Made by a program: the position numbers and the translations under genes
The notes under the pieces: generated by a model
Databases searched by the model: none
Seen by the model: only the letters and a program-made list of their open reading frames with translations
What the model was told of the DNA's origin: nothing
In this document: in pieces, positions 23,695 through 34,684 of the stretch
How positions within the stretch are numbered: position 1 is the stretch's first letter
Layout: each line of letters begins with the position of its first letter
DNA from: Adiantum capillus-veneris
Taxonomy: Eukaryota; Streptophyta; Polypodiopsida; Polypodiales; Pteridaceae
Length of the DNA: 64,000 nt
Direction: 5' to 3'
Assembly: GCA_014529385.2 (NCBI GenBank)
Contig: CM043952.1
Span: forward strand, 154,145,557-154,209,556

Positions 23695-23930
23695 TAACTA
23701 TCAGAGATAGAGACTACACACCTCAAAGCAATTATTGAGAAGATGCCAACCATTTTACACGCTCTAATTGATGGCGTCGCGGCCGTTCACTCTCCTGGCA
23801 TAGTGCATTGTGATTTGCATCCCTACAATGTAATGCTAAATTTTACCCACTCAAATAAACCGTGCATTGGTATTATTGATTGGGTTATGATGCTTACAAA
23901 CTTAGCTAAGCATGTATCTAACAATTTTGT
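23695..23930 (+). pseudogene. Protein-kinase-like catalytic-loop fragment
   Basis: The frame from about 23,720 reads LIDGVAAVHSPGIVHCDLHP and continues YNVMLNFTH, matching the kinase catalytic loop (HxDLxPxNxxL, normally HRDLKPxN). IGIIDWVMM follows 9 residues later, in the place of the DFG segment (IDW variant). Only about 60 residues are kinase-like. The ATP-binding lobe is absent and the frame then runs antisense to the neighbouring hAT transposase. It is best read as a broken gene piece, either captured by or lying beside the hAT element. Confidence 0.55.
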
Positions 23931-23967
23931 ACATAATGCCGCTCAATCTTCGTTTGTAATTTCGGAA

Positions 23968-26139
23968 TCACACCCAGCTAGACATTTCTTCCTTGTAGTC
24001 AGCACTTTTGATGTGATGCAATATCTTTTCATTGCAAAACATGTAAACTAATTTTTCAGCTTTGCTTGCTAATAATATGTTGCAAACTATGCTGTGAACA
24101 TACTTGTACATACTCCAATCTCTCTCAGAGCTCAAATTTGTTGCACATTGCACCAAAACTTTCATTGCAAGAGGAGGTAGACTCGAGTAATAATTTCCAC
24201 CATTCATCATCCACCAATTTCATGCAGGTTGCTCATTTACCATCGACTATGCAAAATCATTCACAAAAGATCCTTCTTTTAGTCTGAATGCACTCAATAC
24301 CTCTTTGATACAATCAATTTGATCTTGAACATTGGAGTAGAACATATTGACTACCTGATAGAAATTGTTGACCAGCTCTATATTTGGCATTAGGTGTAAA
24401 TTTCAATATTGTGGATCAAGCATGTAAGACACACTATGGAGTGGACTATGAGTGCTCTTCCACCATTCTTTGTTGTTTTGCAGAGAATGGTATTTGCCAC
24501 TCCTCTACTACAGAATCTTTTAAATTCCAATACTCTAGATCGAGCATGTATGCCACAGGGAGTGGACTATGAGAGCTCTTCCACCTTGCATGAAATTACT
24601 TAGACAAAATTCTTCATTGTTTTGCAGGAATGGTATTTGCCACTCCTTCTCTACTACACATTCTTTTAACTTCTCAAGATTTTTATAAATTTGTTGGATT
24701 TTCCACCAAGTCATCCACACTTTGCCCATATTTGGCACCTTCTTTTCAAGGTTGCAAATTTCAAACATAACGGGCATCATTACATGTTATGCATCCATTA
24801 CACTCCTCCACCAAGCAGCCTTGTTTAAGGATCCACGTAGACAAGCAATTTTTTCTTTCACTCTTTCACATTGGTCAAGCTGCCATTCTTCAGACTCCAT
24901 GTAGTAAAAAGTGTCAATCACTGCGCAATTATTGTGTAGGAGTGATTCCAATGTGTAATAGTGAGTGAAAATCGGAGTATCTACAGGAAATTTCAACATA
25001 ACTTACATGTGTCTCCTGTACAAATCAAGCACTCTTTGTAGTTTCAAAATGAACTTCACAACTTGTCACACTCTGTCAATTATTTTGGTAAACCATGTAG
25101 TTTCTTCACTAGTATACCGATCTTTTAGCACCGAGTATAATATGTGCATATTGCAACCATTGGCGTAAATGTGTGGAAAGTGCTTTTTTTATATTACCAA
25201 TATTTTTACAATTCTTTGCATTGTCCATGACTACTTGAACGACATGTTCAACACCTATTTCTTTAAATACATTAATCAAGGTTGCAGCAATATATTTGTC
25301 ACTTTTAATAGCACCGAAACTATCAAGAGATTTTATGAACGTCTCTCCCCTTAGGCAAACCACCAACATAACATTCATCAATGGCCTTCTTTGAATGTTA
25401 GACTAACCATCACCGACAATTGTGTATCATGAAAGCGATATATTCCCAAGGATTATTTTGGAAACACGCTCTTTTACTTTGATGTAACATTTAACCAAGA
25501 GATTATTTTGTATCGTGTGATACAAAGGGGTTGAAAATCCAAGACTAAACTCGTTGATTTTCTTCCATTCATGTTTCCAATGATGGCTATCAACCATGAA
25601 CAATGCACTGTCATTGAAAAATTTGCTTTTGCAAGTGCATTTTGTGCTTCTTCTAGTGTCTGCATTTGGAAGCTTTGATGCAATGATCTTTAATGCATTT
25701 GTCCAAGCCCATCTTCATTGTGGCGCTTAAAAGAAACATTGCTTGGGCATTTCATCTCCTTATGCATGTTATTGTGTAGTATTGGTTGGTGTCACCATAT
25801 GATTATCATGATTGGTATTTAATCCTAGCTGCTCTTGACATGCATCCATAACAAATTTATCTACCTGTTGTCTCTTGCCACCCTTTTTTGTGAGCTCTTC
25901 TCTCAAATGCTTTGCAATTGCAAGCACTTGAGGACGATCCATTTACAAAAATTCTTTGTAAGGCTACTTGAAAAATGTTTCCTAATACATGGAGCCTCGC
26001 TTGATTTTGTGTTGTAGCAAAATTTACATTTCCACTCCATATATCAATTGCATATGTTGTGAGCAGACCCCCACTCTTTGTCGAGGGCTTCTTTTTCCTT
26101 TCTTGGCTTTGTACCACGTGTGCCAATAGTTTGCTCCAT
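23968..26139 (-). pseudogene. hAT-family transposase relic (BED finger, DUF659, dimerisation domain)
   Basis: Minus-strand pieces line up in the order of plant hAT/DUF659 transposases. An ATG at 26,139 leads to a BED-like finger with WKCKFC (about 26,040-26,025). At 25,381-25,109 comes the DUF659 core: GETFIKSLDSFGAIKSDKYI, FKEIGVEHVVQVVMDNAKN and a decayed C-AH segment. At 24,999-24,787 the TPIFTHYYTLESLL region follows. At 24,210-23,968 the C-terminal dimerisation region is seen (PPLAMKVLVQCATN, SSERDWSMYKYVHS, AEKLVYMFCNEKIL). Several stops and frameshifts break it. TIRs and an 8-bp duplication were not located. Intact relatives cut and paste hAT elements. Confidence 0.78.
24415..24665. 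repeat. Tandem duplication of about 130 bp in the hAT relic
   Basis: GGAGTGGACTATGAG, GCTCTTCCACC and TGGTATTTGCCACTCC appear in order twice, at about 24,437-24,505 and 24,560-24,645. Confidence 0.85.
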
Positions 26140-26312
26140 TGCTTGAATTTAATGTTGAAGGCAAAAGAACTAAATATTTGGTTTTAAAAACAATTCTCTA
26201 CTTTTCATTTCAATATATATTAAAATTGAAAATCTTCTTTAAGAAAGCAATCAATTTACACATTGTGCAATTTGCAATGCAGTCTTGTCAATCCACATAT
26301 TGACCACATATG

Positions 26313-26585
26313 TGTTAAAGTTTAGGCATCTCAAGTGAACTGCCCAATGTGATCCCATTATTTAGTTTGGCTTTTAGGTATTTATTTTACTTATTTATCA
26401 AAGTCTTGGGTAGGGCAATTTATTGGGATTGCTATAGAGGCAACCCCTTGCCTCCATTGTATACACATTTCAGTTATTCATTTCCAAGGTTGATTGGTTT
26501 AGGAGACTCTCTTTCTCTTGTTCTCTCTTTCTCTCTTGTGCTCACTCCCCTTGGTCTCTACACTTCTGTATCATCAACTTTGACA
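26313..26585 (+). repeat. 5' LTR
   Basis: TG...CA boundaries. CT-rich near its 3' half. Similar throughout to 28,044-28,295 except for a deletion near the CT-rich part of the second copy. Confidence 0.92.
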
Positions 26586-26597
26586 TGGTATCAAAGC
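26586..26597 (+). promoter_or_regulatory. Primer-binding site (tRNA-iMet type)
   Basis: TGGTATCAAAGC, one mismatch to the canonical TGGTATCAGAGC, directly after the LTR. Confidence 0.85.
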
Positions 26598-28043
26598 GCA
26601 AGGCTCGTTGATCGCAAGGGAGGAGAACCGGCGTGAAGAGGAGGAGGACTCGTTGAAGGGAGGAGCTCTAAGTTCATCGAGAAATAGGGCAAGGAGCATG
26701 GAGTTCAAAAATACTCACAGTAAAGCCTTAGTGTGGAGCGTTTTTAAACTGTGAAACTTTTTTTTTTGCCTATTTGCAATCGTGAAAGGGAAAACGCTCA
26801 ATTCTTTGGCAATTTCTAGTGCCGCTGGCGTTTTGAAGTCAAGCGGGCAATTTTTCTACTAGAGGGTACCAACAACAAGCTACTTCAACGACGTCAAGCC
26901 AGGCTCATTCATCGATTGTAGAAGATCATCACAGCAGGTCTGCATAGCAGGAAAGGTCCACGACTTGGTGATTGCCTTCATTTATGAGGTAGAGGTAGAG
27001 GTGGACTTCTCCCACAGACATGCTCAACTCTGAGCTCCCACCTACATTGTGAAATGCCCCACCGACGGTGTTCATTGGGTCCTTGAAGTCCTTTGGGGTG
27101 CGCAATAGATTGGGCAGTGCTATGAGCGTCTGGGATGACAACAAGGACTGCCAACAAATGGAGGAGTTTGCTAGAGGACAGTGGTAAAGGTCAGTTGGAC
27201 AAGGATGAAAATTCCAATGCTCAGTTAGTTGCCTTGGTACCCACAAGGTACGATCAGAGTTGTCATGATTGTGATTTGACGCTTTGTTTAGCTCGAGAGT
27301 TGGAAGCCAAAGTCAAAAGCAAGAATTCACTTGAAGACAAGGATAAAGGCAAGACGGATAGAGATTACGGTAATAAAGATTTGACAGAGGAGATTGGCAT
27401 GGCACTCGTGGTGGTGGCCACAGTGGCTTTCTAATCAAAATGACATGTGTCACCACTAGCTTCAGCCAGAGAGTGGCAGAGAGGGGCAAGCACTACTCCC
27501 TATAATCAATTTGGACCCTTGTGTTGGAGTTCAAGTTATTGGTGTTTGGACCCATAGGCCAGAGTTCAATGCACATGCATCTGGCAGGAAACCAATCAAA
27601 CGTCTAAAACACTATGGATGGGCTAGCCAATTCATTGTTGTTGGTCATATTATGGACAAGATGTGCTCCAACAGTTCATTATCTTGGAGTTTTATATTTT
27701 GGACGTGATATGTTCATAGTTCACAAATGGGGATTATTAGACGTAGTGTGGGCTAGCCAATCCATTGTTGTTGGTCAGATTATGGACAGGATGTGTTCCA
27801 ACATTTCATTATCTTGGAGTTTTATATTTTGGACGTAATATGTTCATAGTTCACAAATGGGAATTATTGGACCTTGTGTGGACTACAAAGGCAATAGTTG
27901 CTCAAGATGGATTTACTTTTAGGTACAAAGTAGAGAAGAGCAACACCGAGGTGTATCCAATTGGTGGTCACTATTGGGTGTCCATGGTAGCTTCTTCAGT
28001 GACTTGGTCTCACTATTGATGTCCACTATGAGTCTAGAGAGGG
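26598..28043 (+). other. Interior of the short LTR element
   Basis: The frame at 27,135-27,434 (99 codons, charged, lysine-rich middle such as KSKNSLEDKDKGKTDRDYG) might be a gag remnant, but no zinc knuckle is seen. A tandem duplication of about 135 bp covers 27,612-27,741 and 27,747-27,872 (GGGCTAGCCAAT...TTATATTTTGGACGT). The polypurine tract AGAGAGGG ends at 28,043. Confidence 0.6.
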
Positions 28044-28295
28044 TGTTAAAGTTTAGGCATCTCAAGTGAATTGCCCAATGTGATCGCATTATTTAGTTTG
28101 GCTTTTAGGTATTTATTTTACTTGTTTGTCAAAGTCTTGGGTAGGGCAATTTATTGGGATTGCTATAGAAGCAACCCCTTGCCTCCATTGTATACACATT
28201 TCAGTTATACATTGCCAAGGTTGATTGGTTCAGGAGACTCTCTCTCTCGTTCTCTCGTGCTCACTCCCCTTGCTTTTGCATCGTCGACTTTGACA
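28044..28295 (+). repeat. 3' LTR
   Basis: TG...CA boundaries, followed by the ATATG target duplication. Confidence 0.92.
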
Positions 28296-28507
28296 ATATG
28301 TTGTGAGAAAATTTACACATTGCAATGCACTCTCTATCTGACATTATGCATACAACAAAGCTATGAATTTTTCAACATAATTACAAACATGAGGATTAGT
28401 TCTACACCCTTTGCAATTTGCAAACAATAAGATACATCAAAAAACTTCACATTGTTCATATATATAGAGGTTTAGGGTTTTTTAATTTTCTCAACAATTG
28501 AGAACTA

Positions 28508-28738
28508 CTTTCACCCAATCAAGGATTGTAATCCCCTTATGCATCCAATTCAATATATAAAAACTATTCTCACCCAATTAAGGATTATAACTCTCATATT
28601 GTGCAGTGACAAATAATGTACTTTTACCCAATCAAGGATTGTAGAGCCCCTTATGCATTTGATTCAATATATAAAAGCTATTCTCACCCAATTAAGGATT
28701 ATAGCTCTCATATTGTGAAGTGACAAACAATGTACATC
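28508..28738. repeat. 115-bp tandem duplication
   Basis: Two units (about 28,512-28,620 and 28,627-28,736) share ACCCAATCAAGGATTGTA, CAATATATAAAA and GTGACAAA(T/C)AATGTAC. Each unit also contains ACCCAATTAAGGATTATA, so the repeat is itself internally repetitive. Confidence 0.9.
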
Positions 28739-28739
28739 A

Positions 28740-30785
28740 ACTAAAACCTATGATGGTGTGATGCAAGACTTCAAGCCTTCTCTATATACCCATTACACTA
28801 GTAATGGGCATCCAACCCTTGACTATCAACTCATTATTTAAATATGCTCGTCTTCTAAAACCAACTTCAGCCCCTTTATGAACTAGTGGCTTCGTCTCGC
28901 AATGAGCATGACTCTTCAAAGATTCAATGTGTTTGGCATTGTACCCTTGCCTTCATTCAATGATTTAAATATTTTCAGAAGTGGTTACGGTATTAAGAAT
29001 CACGTTCGGTCCAAAAAAAGGCATGTAACTCTGTAACCTTAGTTCAATTCACAAGGATCAATAATTGTACCCGGGATACACTACCTAAGGATTTCTTTAG
29101 TCAAAATGCCAAAGATAGTAGAGTTTTTACTATATACTGGTAAGCTCGCCATGCCGTTTTTAACCTTTTAGGCTATAATTATACAGTAACATATAAGAGA
29201 AACTAACGCTGAGCCATTTTTGCATAAATTAGAAGCATAACAACCAAGGTATTAGTAATAACCAAGAACAGCAACCCTTTAGTAGCATATACAATAAGGT
29301 TAAGTGAACCTTTTCTTTAAAACTAGGCCGAATCTCAGATGGAGCAAAGGGGTCTAAGGTAAATCATATGCCAGCCAAAGTGGAAGCCAAAATAGTGGAA
29401 TACAACATCATACCAGCCCAAGGTAACATTCGGAATGGAAACAACTCTGGCAAAACGGATCAGACTAGACTATGTACATGAAGCAAGGGAATCCCATCGC
29501 ATATCCTTCATGCATGATATCAAATAGCCCTTAGAAAAACCAATGAAATGTTATTTCCAAATACATACCAAGCAATCCACCAACCAAGTCCCAATAAGTA
29601 ATCTTCAGCCCAATATAGGTTCCATCCCCTTAAAGTAGTTACAAACATCGTAATCACTTTATCCGGATAAACATAACCAGCAGACCAGAGTTGCCCAATA
29701 ACACATCAGGCATACCCATGCCATAGGCTCATAGCCACATGCATTTAGAGATGACAACATACTATCATTTATCAAGAAAATATCTATTAGCTTCAAAAAT
29801 CTACACACCAAGCAAAAGAACTCCACCTGAGATGAAGCGAGTGTCTAGGATAATTGGAATGAACATTCATTTTGAGTAAAATGTATGTGCTTTGAATACA
29901 TAGATGTTTTTGTGCATGTACTTTCTTGTTGTCTATAGCTAGATATCTTTTGAACACGGTGTCCTATTGTGCCCAAGTAGTCTATCAAAAATAGCAAGAC
30001 ACACATAGTCTAACATAAGGCCCTCCTAGGTAACTAGGTGGGTTGAGACACTCACTTTGCCAGATTACACTTTGTTTAAGATCTTTGAATAGACCCACTG
30101 CCAGTAATTCTTGCCTAGGTTGACAAGTTCTAGGTGGCTTCAACATAGATCCTTGACGGGGTGCCTATTCACAATCATTGTATTCCTTTGTCTTGGTTGG
30201 TTTTAGGAGATAGGAACTACCAATTTCTCTCTTTCTATTTAAATTTTTTTTCTAAACTTGATGTCTTCTTTTAGGGAAAGACTACATTTAAATGGGAAAC
30301 CTACAGCATTATAGTATTTACAAAAAACTATCTTATACTGACTCACAATGCCTTAAAATTCCTATTGGAGTATGAAGTTTTCAGAAACATTGTCTAATAT
30401 TGGCTTACAAATCCTTAAAACTTCTATTGGAGTACAATGTTTACAGTATCATTGCTAATTCTTGAACAAGTTCCATGAGAAACTAAGCAACAGTCTCACT
30501 AAGGCTATCATTAGAGATAACCACTAGCTCAACATCAGGCTTTGAATGCTCATCTTATAGATGAGGTAGTGGGCCCATACTCAATGTGCCTACTATCTCA
30601 TTGATTATAGTGCCTCAAAAAGGGTGGGTGCGCACACACACATGCACGCATGCGCGTGGTCACTCTGTTGAGGGATTTTCTCCTTGGGAAATTTATATGC
30701 TTCTTCTGAGTGCACTACCTCCTTATGTAGTTCTTGCACCGACTTCAAAATTGGTGGGATTTCCCTCTTGATATAACATAGATTA
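28740..30785. other. Gene-free stretch
   Basis: About 2 kb without a recognisable protein, RNA gene or repeat pair. A short CA/GC-alternating run lies at about 30,630-30,660. Confidence 0.5.
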
Positions 30786-30787
30786 TT

Positions 30788-30980
30788 ATGGTGGGATCCT
30801 TCCCTCCAATTAAGAGGTTGGCATCCTTGGGGACTTAAGTGGTATATATAGTTTTTTTTTACTCCTTGTCTCTCTTCACCCTATTTTCAATTATGGTGGG
30901 ATCCTTCCCTTCAATTAAGAGGTAGTGATATTTATAAGGTTTTTTTTACTCCTTGTCTCTCTTCACCCTATTTTCCTTGT
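30788..30980. repeat. Tandem duplication of about 100 bp
   Basis: GGTGGGATCCTTCCC and CTCCTTGTCTCTCTTCACCC each occur twice in order, at about 30,791/30,871 and 30,896/30,951. Confidence 0.88.
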
Positions 30981-31560
30981 CACGATATGGGCTTAAGGGT
31001 CTCCTCATCCTTCCCTTTTTCTGTCGCTCCTGCAGCACGGTAATGCGCATGCCTCTACCTCCTCTCCTCCCTTAAACATCACAAGGGTGGGCTTGTCCTT
31101 TGGATCTCATACTTGGGGTGTCACCTTTTTGCTCTTCACCTTGACATTCTCTACGTAATACTAGCCCTTCCCTTTACTAAAAATGTTGACATCTTTGCAA
31201 CATGATTTAAATTTTCTATCCTATTTCTTTCATTGCCTGAAAGAATTCTTTGAAGTATAATACTAGCTTGTTCTTGTTTGAACCTTGTTGGATTTATGAA
31301 CTGGCTTTCTAATGGTAAGGATATTTGGTTTATGAAAGTGATGTTTGGCCCTTTGGAAGGGCTACTAGCCTAGGCTTGAGGCCATCTATGGATACCTTAA
31401 TCTTGACTATCTCATACTTTGGTGCTCCTTTGGCTTAAGTGGCTTATTGTTAGTTGTTAACAATAGGGGTTTGTTGGTCCCATTTATAGCATATATATAG
31501 TATAGAAAGTTTGTGGTTTATATCGGCAAATTTACCTATTGTTAGTAATAAGATGGAATG
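30981..31560. other. Gene-free stretch
   Basis: No recognisable protein or repeat. Confidence 0.45.
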
Positions 31561-31587
31561 CAAAATTATGGATTTGCTGGATTATGA

Positions 31588-31750
31588 CATAAGGTTTTAG
31601 CCATTGTGATTTTTCCTTTTTATGCTTGCACCTTGAAGGCATGTATCCATATGCAAGACCTTCACATGGGCAAGAGAATTCATGATGAGATCAAAAGGTA
31701 TTGAAGAAACATGTTGTGCTTGGCAATGCTTTCATTGATCTATGTGTCAA
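31588..31750 (+). pseudogene. PPR-protein fragment
   Basis: A frame from about 31,588 reads FYACTLKACIHMQDLHMGKR then IHDEIKRY and stops. One frame over it continues KKHVVLGNAFIDLCVNF. This is the hallmark of PLS-class pentatricopeptide proteins (TFxCxLKACxxxxxLxxGKxIHxxI, then xxVxLGNALxDMYxKC), about 1.5 repeats. Such proteins bind organelle RNA, many as editing factors. Only about 50 codons survive and are frameshifted, and nothing PPR-like follows, so this is a gene scrap. It is joined within about 70 bp to a gypsy fragment. Confidence 0.6.
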
Positions 31751-31814
31751 TTTTATCAATTCACCAAGTTTGCATAAAAATAGATTCTTGATTCTCATGT
31801 TTTACGTACAAGGC

Positions 31815-31985
31815 ATCATGAATGCCATCAACTTTTGGTTAAGTGGAAAGATAGACCTGAAGATGGTTCCACTTGGAGGAACATTAGTGTGAGTAAGAAT
31901 TGTGAGGACAAGGGTCTTAGCAAGAGCCTAGAAAGGGGCTATGGGCCCATAGGCTTCGGAAAGGGGGCTTATGGCATGGTTGGGT
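31815..31985 (+). pseudogene. Ty3/gypsy chromodomain-end fragment
   Basis: The frame HHECHQLLVKWKDRPEDGST continues W, then SKNCEDKGLSKS at about 31,890-31,930. LLVKWKxxPExxxTW is the core of the integrase-linked chromodomain, and EDKxL normally follows it near the end of pol. Only this tail is present. Its left neighbour is the PPR scrap and its right neighbour a copia fragment. Confidence 0.55.
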
Positions 31986-32052
31986 GGATAATGGCAAGCC
32001 ACTCCCCTTGTCTTCATAGTTATGCTAGTGAGGTTAGCTAGGGTGGTCGAAC

Positions 32053-32940
32053 ATGCACATTGGCCCTTTATCCAACACTGACAGTCCTCAGCAAAATGGT
32101 GCTATGGAGAGGAAGAACATTATAGTAAAGGTGATTCATACACTCTCTTACATCATGCTTCCCTATTCCTTATTTGGGGGTGAAGCTGTGGCTACATCTG
32201 TAAATATTATCAACGGCTCTCTCACAAAATGTTGAATGGCATCACACCACATGAGGTATTCACAGATCCTAAACATATTTTCTCACATCTTCGTGTTTTT
32301 GGTTGCGTTGCTCATGTTCATTCTCCATTAAAGAAGAGGAGGAATTTGAATCCAAAGAGATGATGATCTTTTGTGGTTATGTTTCTCACTCCAAAGGATT
32401 TTGGTTTTGGGTCCTTCTTTAGAGGATATTGTTCCCTTTCATGATGTGTGGTTTAATGAGACTAGATTCGGTCTTCACTCTATTGAATATTCTTCATCTT
32501 ATGCTTGTATTGACATTTTCTCACATGTTGTGATGGTTCAACCTCTCCTAGTACCTCCAATCCATGTCATTACCATGACCCCTCCTACTGGCATTTCAAC
32601 TAATTCCTCTTCAGCCTTTCCATCATCATCATCATCATCATCTCCCTCCATTTCGTTGATTCCCACGCCCTCTATGCCAATTGATATTGGTGGTACTTCT
32701 ACTACACATGTGAAACCCAAGGATCCTCCTAGATGCATCCACACTCTGGTTCAAGATTTTGGTCTCTCAAATTTTGCCACTAGTGGGCAAGTTTCTATTC
32801 ATCCTATTGAGAACAATCATACTTTGGAGAATTTACCACTTGACTATTCAAAGGCTTACAAGATGGCGAGTGAGTTTTTTTGAGCGATGAAAAAAATGAG
32901 CGAGCCCCTCAATAATTTTTTCTGTGAATAGAGTATGACA
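32053..32940 (+). pseudogene. Ty1/copia integrase C-terminal fragment and linker
   Basis: DSPQQNGAMERKN at about 32,080 matches the copia integrase motif (TPQQNGVxERKN), followed by GEAVATSVNIINGSLTK (GEAVxTAxYLxNRxPTK). Frame shifts lead to HLRVFGCVAHVHSP-type text near 32,285-32,330 and to EDIVPFHDVWFNETRF. A serine/proline-rich linker covers 32,560-32,700, and CIHTLVQDFGLS, YSKAYKMASEFF stand just before where reverse transcriptase should begin. The catalytic DDE core upstream and RT downstream are missing. Confidence 0.72.
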
Positions 32941-32969
32941 AAGAGATGGTAGAAGAGTATGACAAAGAC

Positions 32970-33060
32970 ATAATTCAATAGACATTAATGGAATCATAGA
33001 ATATCAATATTAATGGAATTCAATAGACATTAATGGAATCATAGAATATCATAAAACACA
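32970..33060. repeat. 44-bp tandem duplication
   Basis: CAATAGACATTAATGGAATC followed by ATAGAATATCA occurs at about 32,977 and again at 33,021. Confidence 0.85.
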
Positions 33061-34134
33061 AGAAGCAAATAACTAACAATAAATGCTAGACCACACCACT
33101 CAAGCAAAAAAAATAAATAGAAATGTCTTATAGTGATTCTATGGTGCGAATCTCACAAATTATCAAAAGGGTTCCCACCCATATGTCTATCTCCCTTGTC
33201 TACCACATTCGTCGACACAAATGTCTCCTCCCTTCCTCACTTTTTGGGGTGAAGCAAGAATTTTAAGTAAGTAGAAATGTAGAAATTAGTGCATCATCAA
33301 AATCCAAAGAAGCATGCACACGGCCAATGGCCAAACATTTGACAAAATGGGATCTCTCCCACATCCAAACTCAAGACGCAAGCCCTTGGGATGACATAAG
33401 AACTCAAGAAAAAAAGCCATAAAGGTATTGCTCCTTTGTGCAGTCCCCTCCATGCCACTCTAGAGGCCATAAGTGCTCGAGTTGCATCTAGCAAGTAATG
33501 TCGTATCGTGGTGTGTGTAAGAGTTATTCCTAGTGCACAAAACAAGAGTGCACTCTTTGCAATGTAAAGTGGAGGGAGTGGTCCGCATGTATGCACTGAA
33601 AATATTGTGATCTTCTTCTCTACTTAGTAATATAAAAAATTGTTGGGTCCCCTATATGAGCACCCTAACATATAGATTTAAGCTAGTGGATGCTACCATT
33701 TTATCACAGAGCTGAGCTTGTGTTGTGATGGTCATTCGTGCAAATCTTGGAAGCATGTCCTCTTGATGTTCGTCCTCTTGAAGGTACATAATCCTAGAGA
33801 TACATTGCCTCGCTTATAGCTCTTGCAAGGTGACGTTGATCAATCAGCCTTTATTTTCTCTTCTTGGACACCAAATGTTCCATTCCGATGCAAGTCATCA
33901 TGGGTTGTGGAAGGATAAGGGAATGGTGGGCCAAAGTGTGATGCTTTTGGACAAAATAGGCCTCACAAATAGTCTATGTGTCCATGGGGCACTGGTAGGA
34001 CAACTATAGCTAATGAGAGAGAAGAATTATTTCTTTGTTGTCCTATGGACACATCCTAAGGCTATGTTTAGGGGTGTTTCCTCTATGTCACTTGCTTTGA
34101 TTGGCAAAGCAAGTTTGTGTCGATTTTTAGGTAG

Positions 34135-34135
<1 letters not shown>
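33061..34135. other. Gene-free stretch
   Basis: No recognisable protein. The minus-strand frame at 33,297-33,596 has no domain I can name. Confidence 0.45.

Positions 34136-34159
<24 letters not shown>
34136..34159. repeat. (GA)n microsatellite
   Basis: Twelve GA units. Confidence 0.9.
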
Positions 34160-34167
<8 letters not shown>

Positions 34168-34221
34168 GTAGCGCCTGGCCTCGCAATAGCATTAGCACTC
34201 GAATTCGCCGTCGTCAAAGAT

Positions 34222-34546
34222 GGTGCAGACCCATGCTAGAACTGGTCCGCACCGAGGCGGAGTTTGGAGAATTTTCAAATACAATGACTTGATTAAAAAA
34301 ATGCAAAAAACCTCATTTGTATAGTGTGTTAAAGAGCCTGAATGAAAAATAGTATTGTTTAAAAATTTTGTTGGAACCAGTCCGCACCAGTGTGGACTGG
34401 TTTTGACAGCTTACACAAGGGTTGGCCCGGACTGAGGCGGAGGCAAAACTTGGTGGCTGGAGCACTGCAAATGATTTGATTCAAAAAAAACAAAAATCCT
34501 CATTTGTTTAGTGTTAAAGAGCCTGAACGTCATTCAATATTGTTGC
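34222..34546. repeat. Diverged direct duplication with a palindrome between the copies
   Basis: Two blocks, about 34,240-34,361 and 34,425-34,544, share GAGGCGGAG, TGA(C/T)TTGATT, CCTCATTTGT and TTAAAGAGCCTGAA in order. Between them, at 34,376-34,403, AACCAGTCC and GGACTGGTT form a 9-bp stem around a 10-nt loop. The block lies just beyond the 3' end of the minus-strand Helitron frame, where a Helitron terminal hairpin is expected, but a CTRR end was not fixed. Confidence 0.65.
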
Positions 34547-34684
34547 GCAGCTGCTTCATCCATGAATTAGTGTTGTCATTCCAAACCGAAGTCATGGAGA
34601 AATTTGAAGACTATTTGAATATATATTGAGCTACTGAATGTTTCTAGTGAATATCGTGCACAATTTCAACTAGAATAGGGTGAA

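Larger units (their letters stand above)
26313..28295 (+). mobile_element. Short non-autonomous LTR retrotransposon with perfect target duplication
   Basis: LTRs at 26,313-26,585 (273 bp) and 28,044-28,295 (252 bp) both start TGTTAAAG and end TTTGACA. The host 5-mer ATATG stands directly before the first (26,308-26,312) and directly after the second (28,296-28,300). TGGTATCAAAGC follows the first LTR, one base from the initiator tRNA-Met primer-binding site. AGAGAGGG, a polypurine tract, abuts the second LTR. The 1,458-bp interior encodes no reverse transcriptase, integrase or protease I can recognise, so it must depend on helper enzymes. It is a small LARD/TRIM-like element. Confidence 0.9.

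Noticed and set aside
26349-28430. Two similar frames (LFSLAFRYLFYLF...) of 95 and 119 codons
   Set aside because: They are translations of the two LTR copies and would be expected from repeated DNA alone.
30586-30771. 61-codon frame with alternating CA/CG run
   Set aside because: Short, without a domain, and crossing a simple alternating tract.
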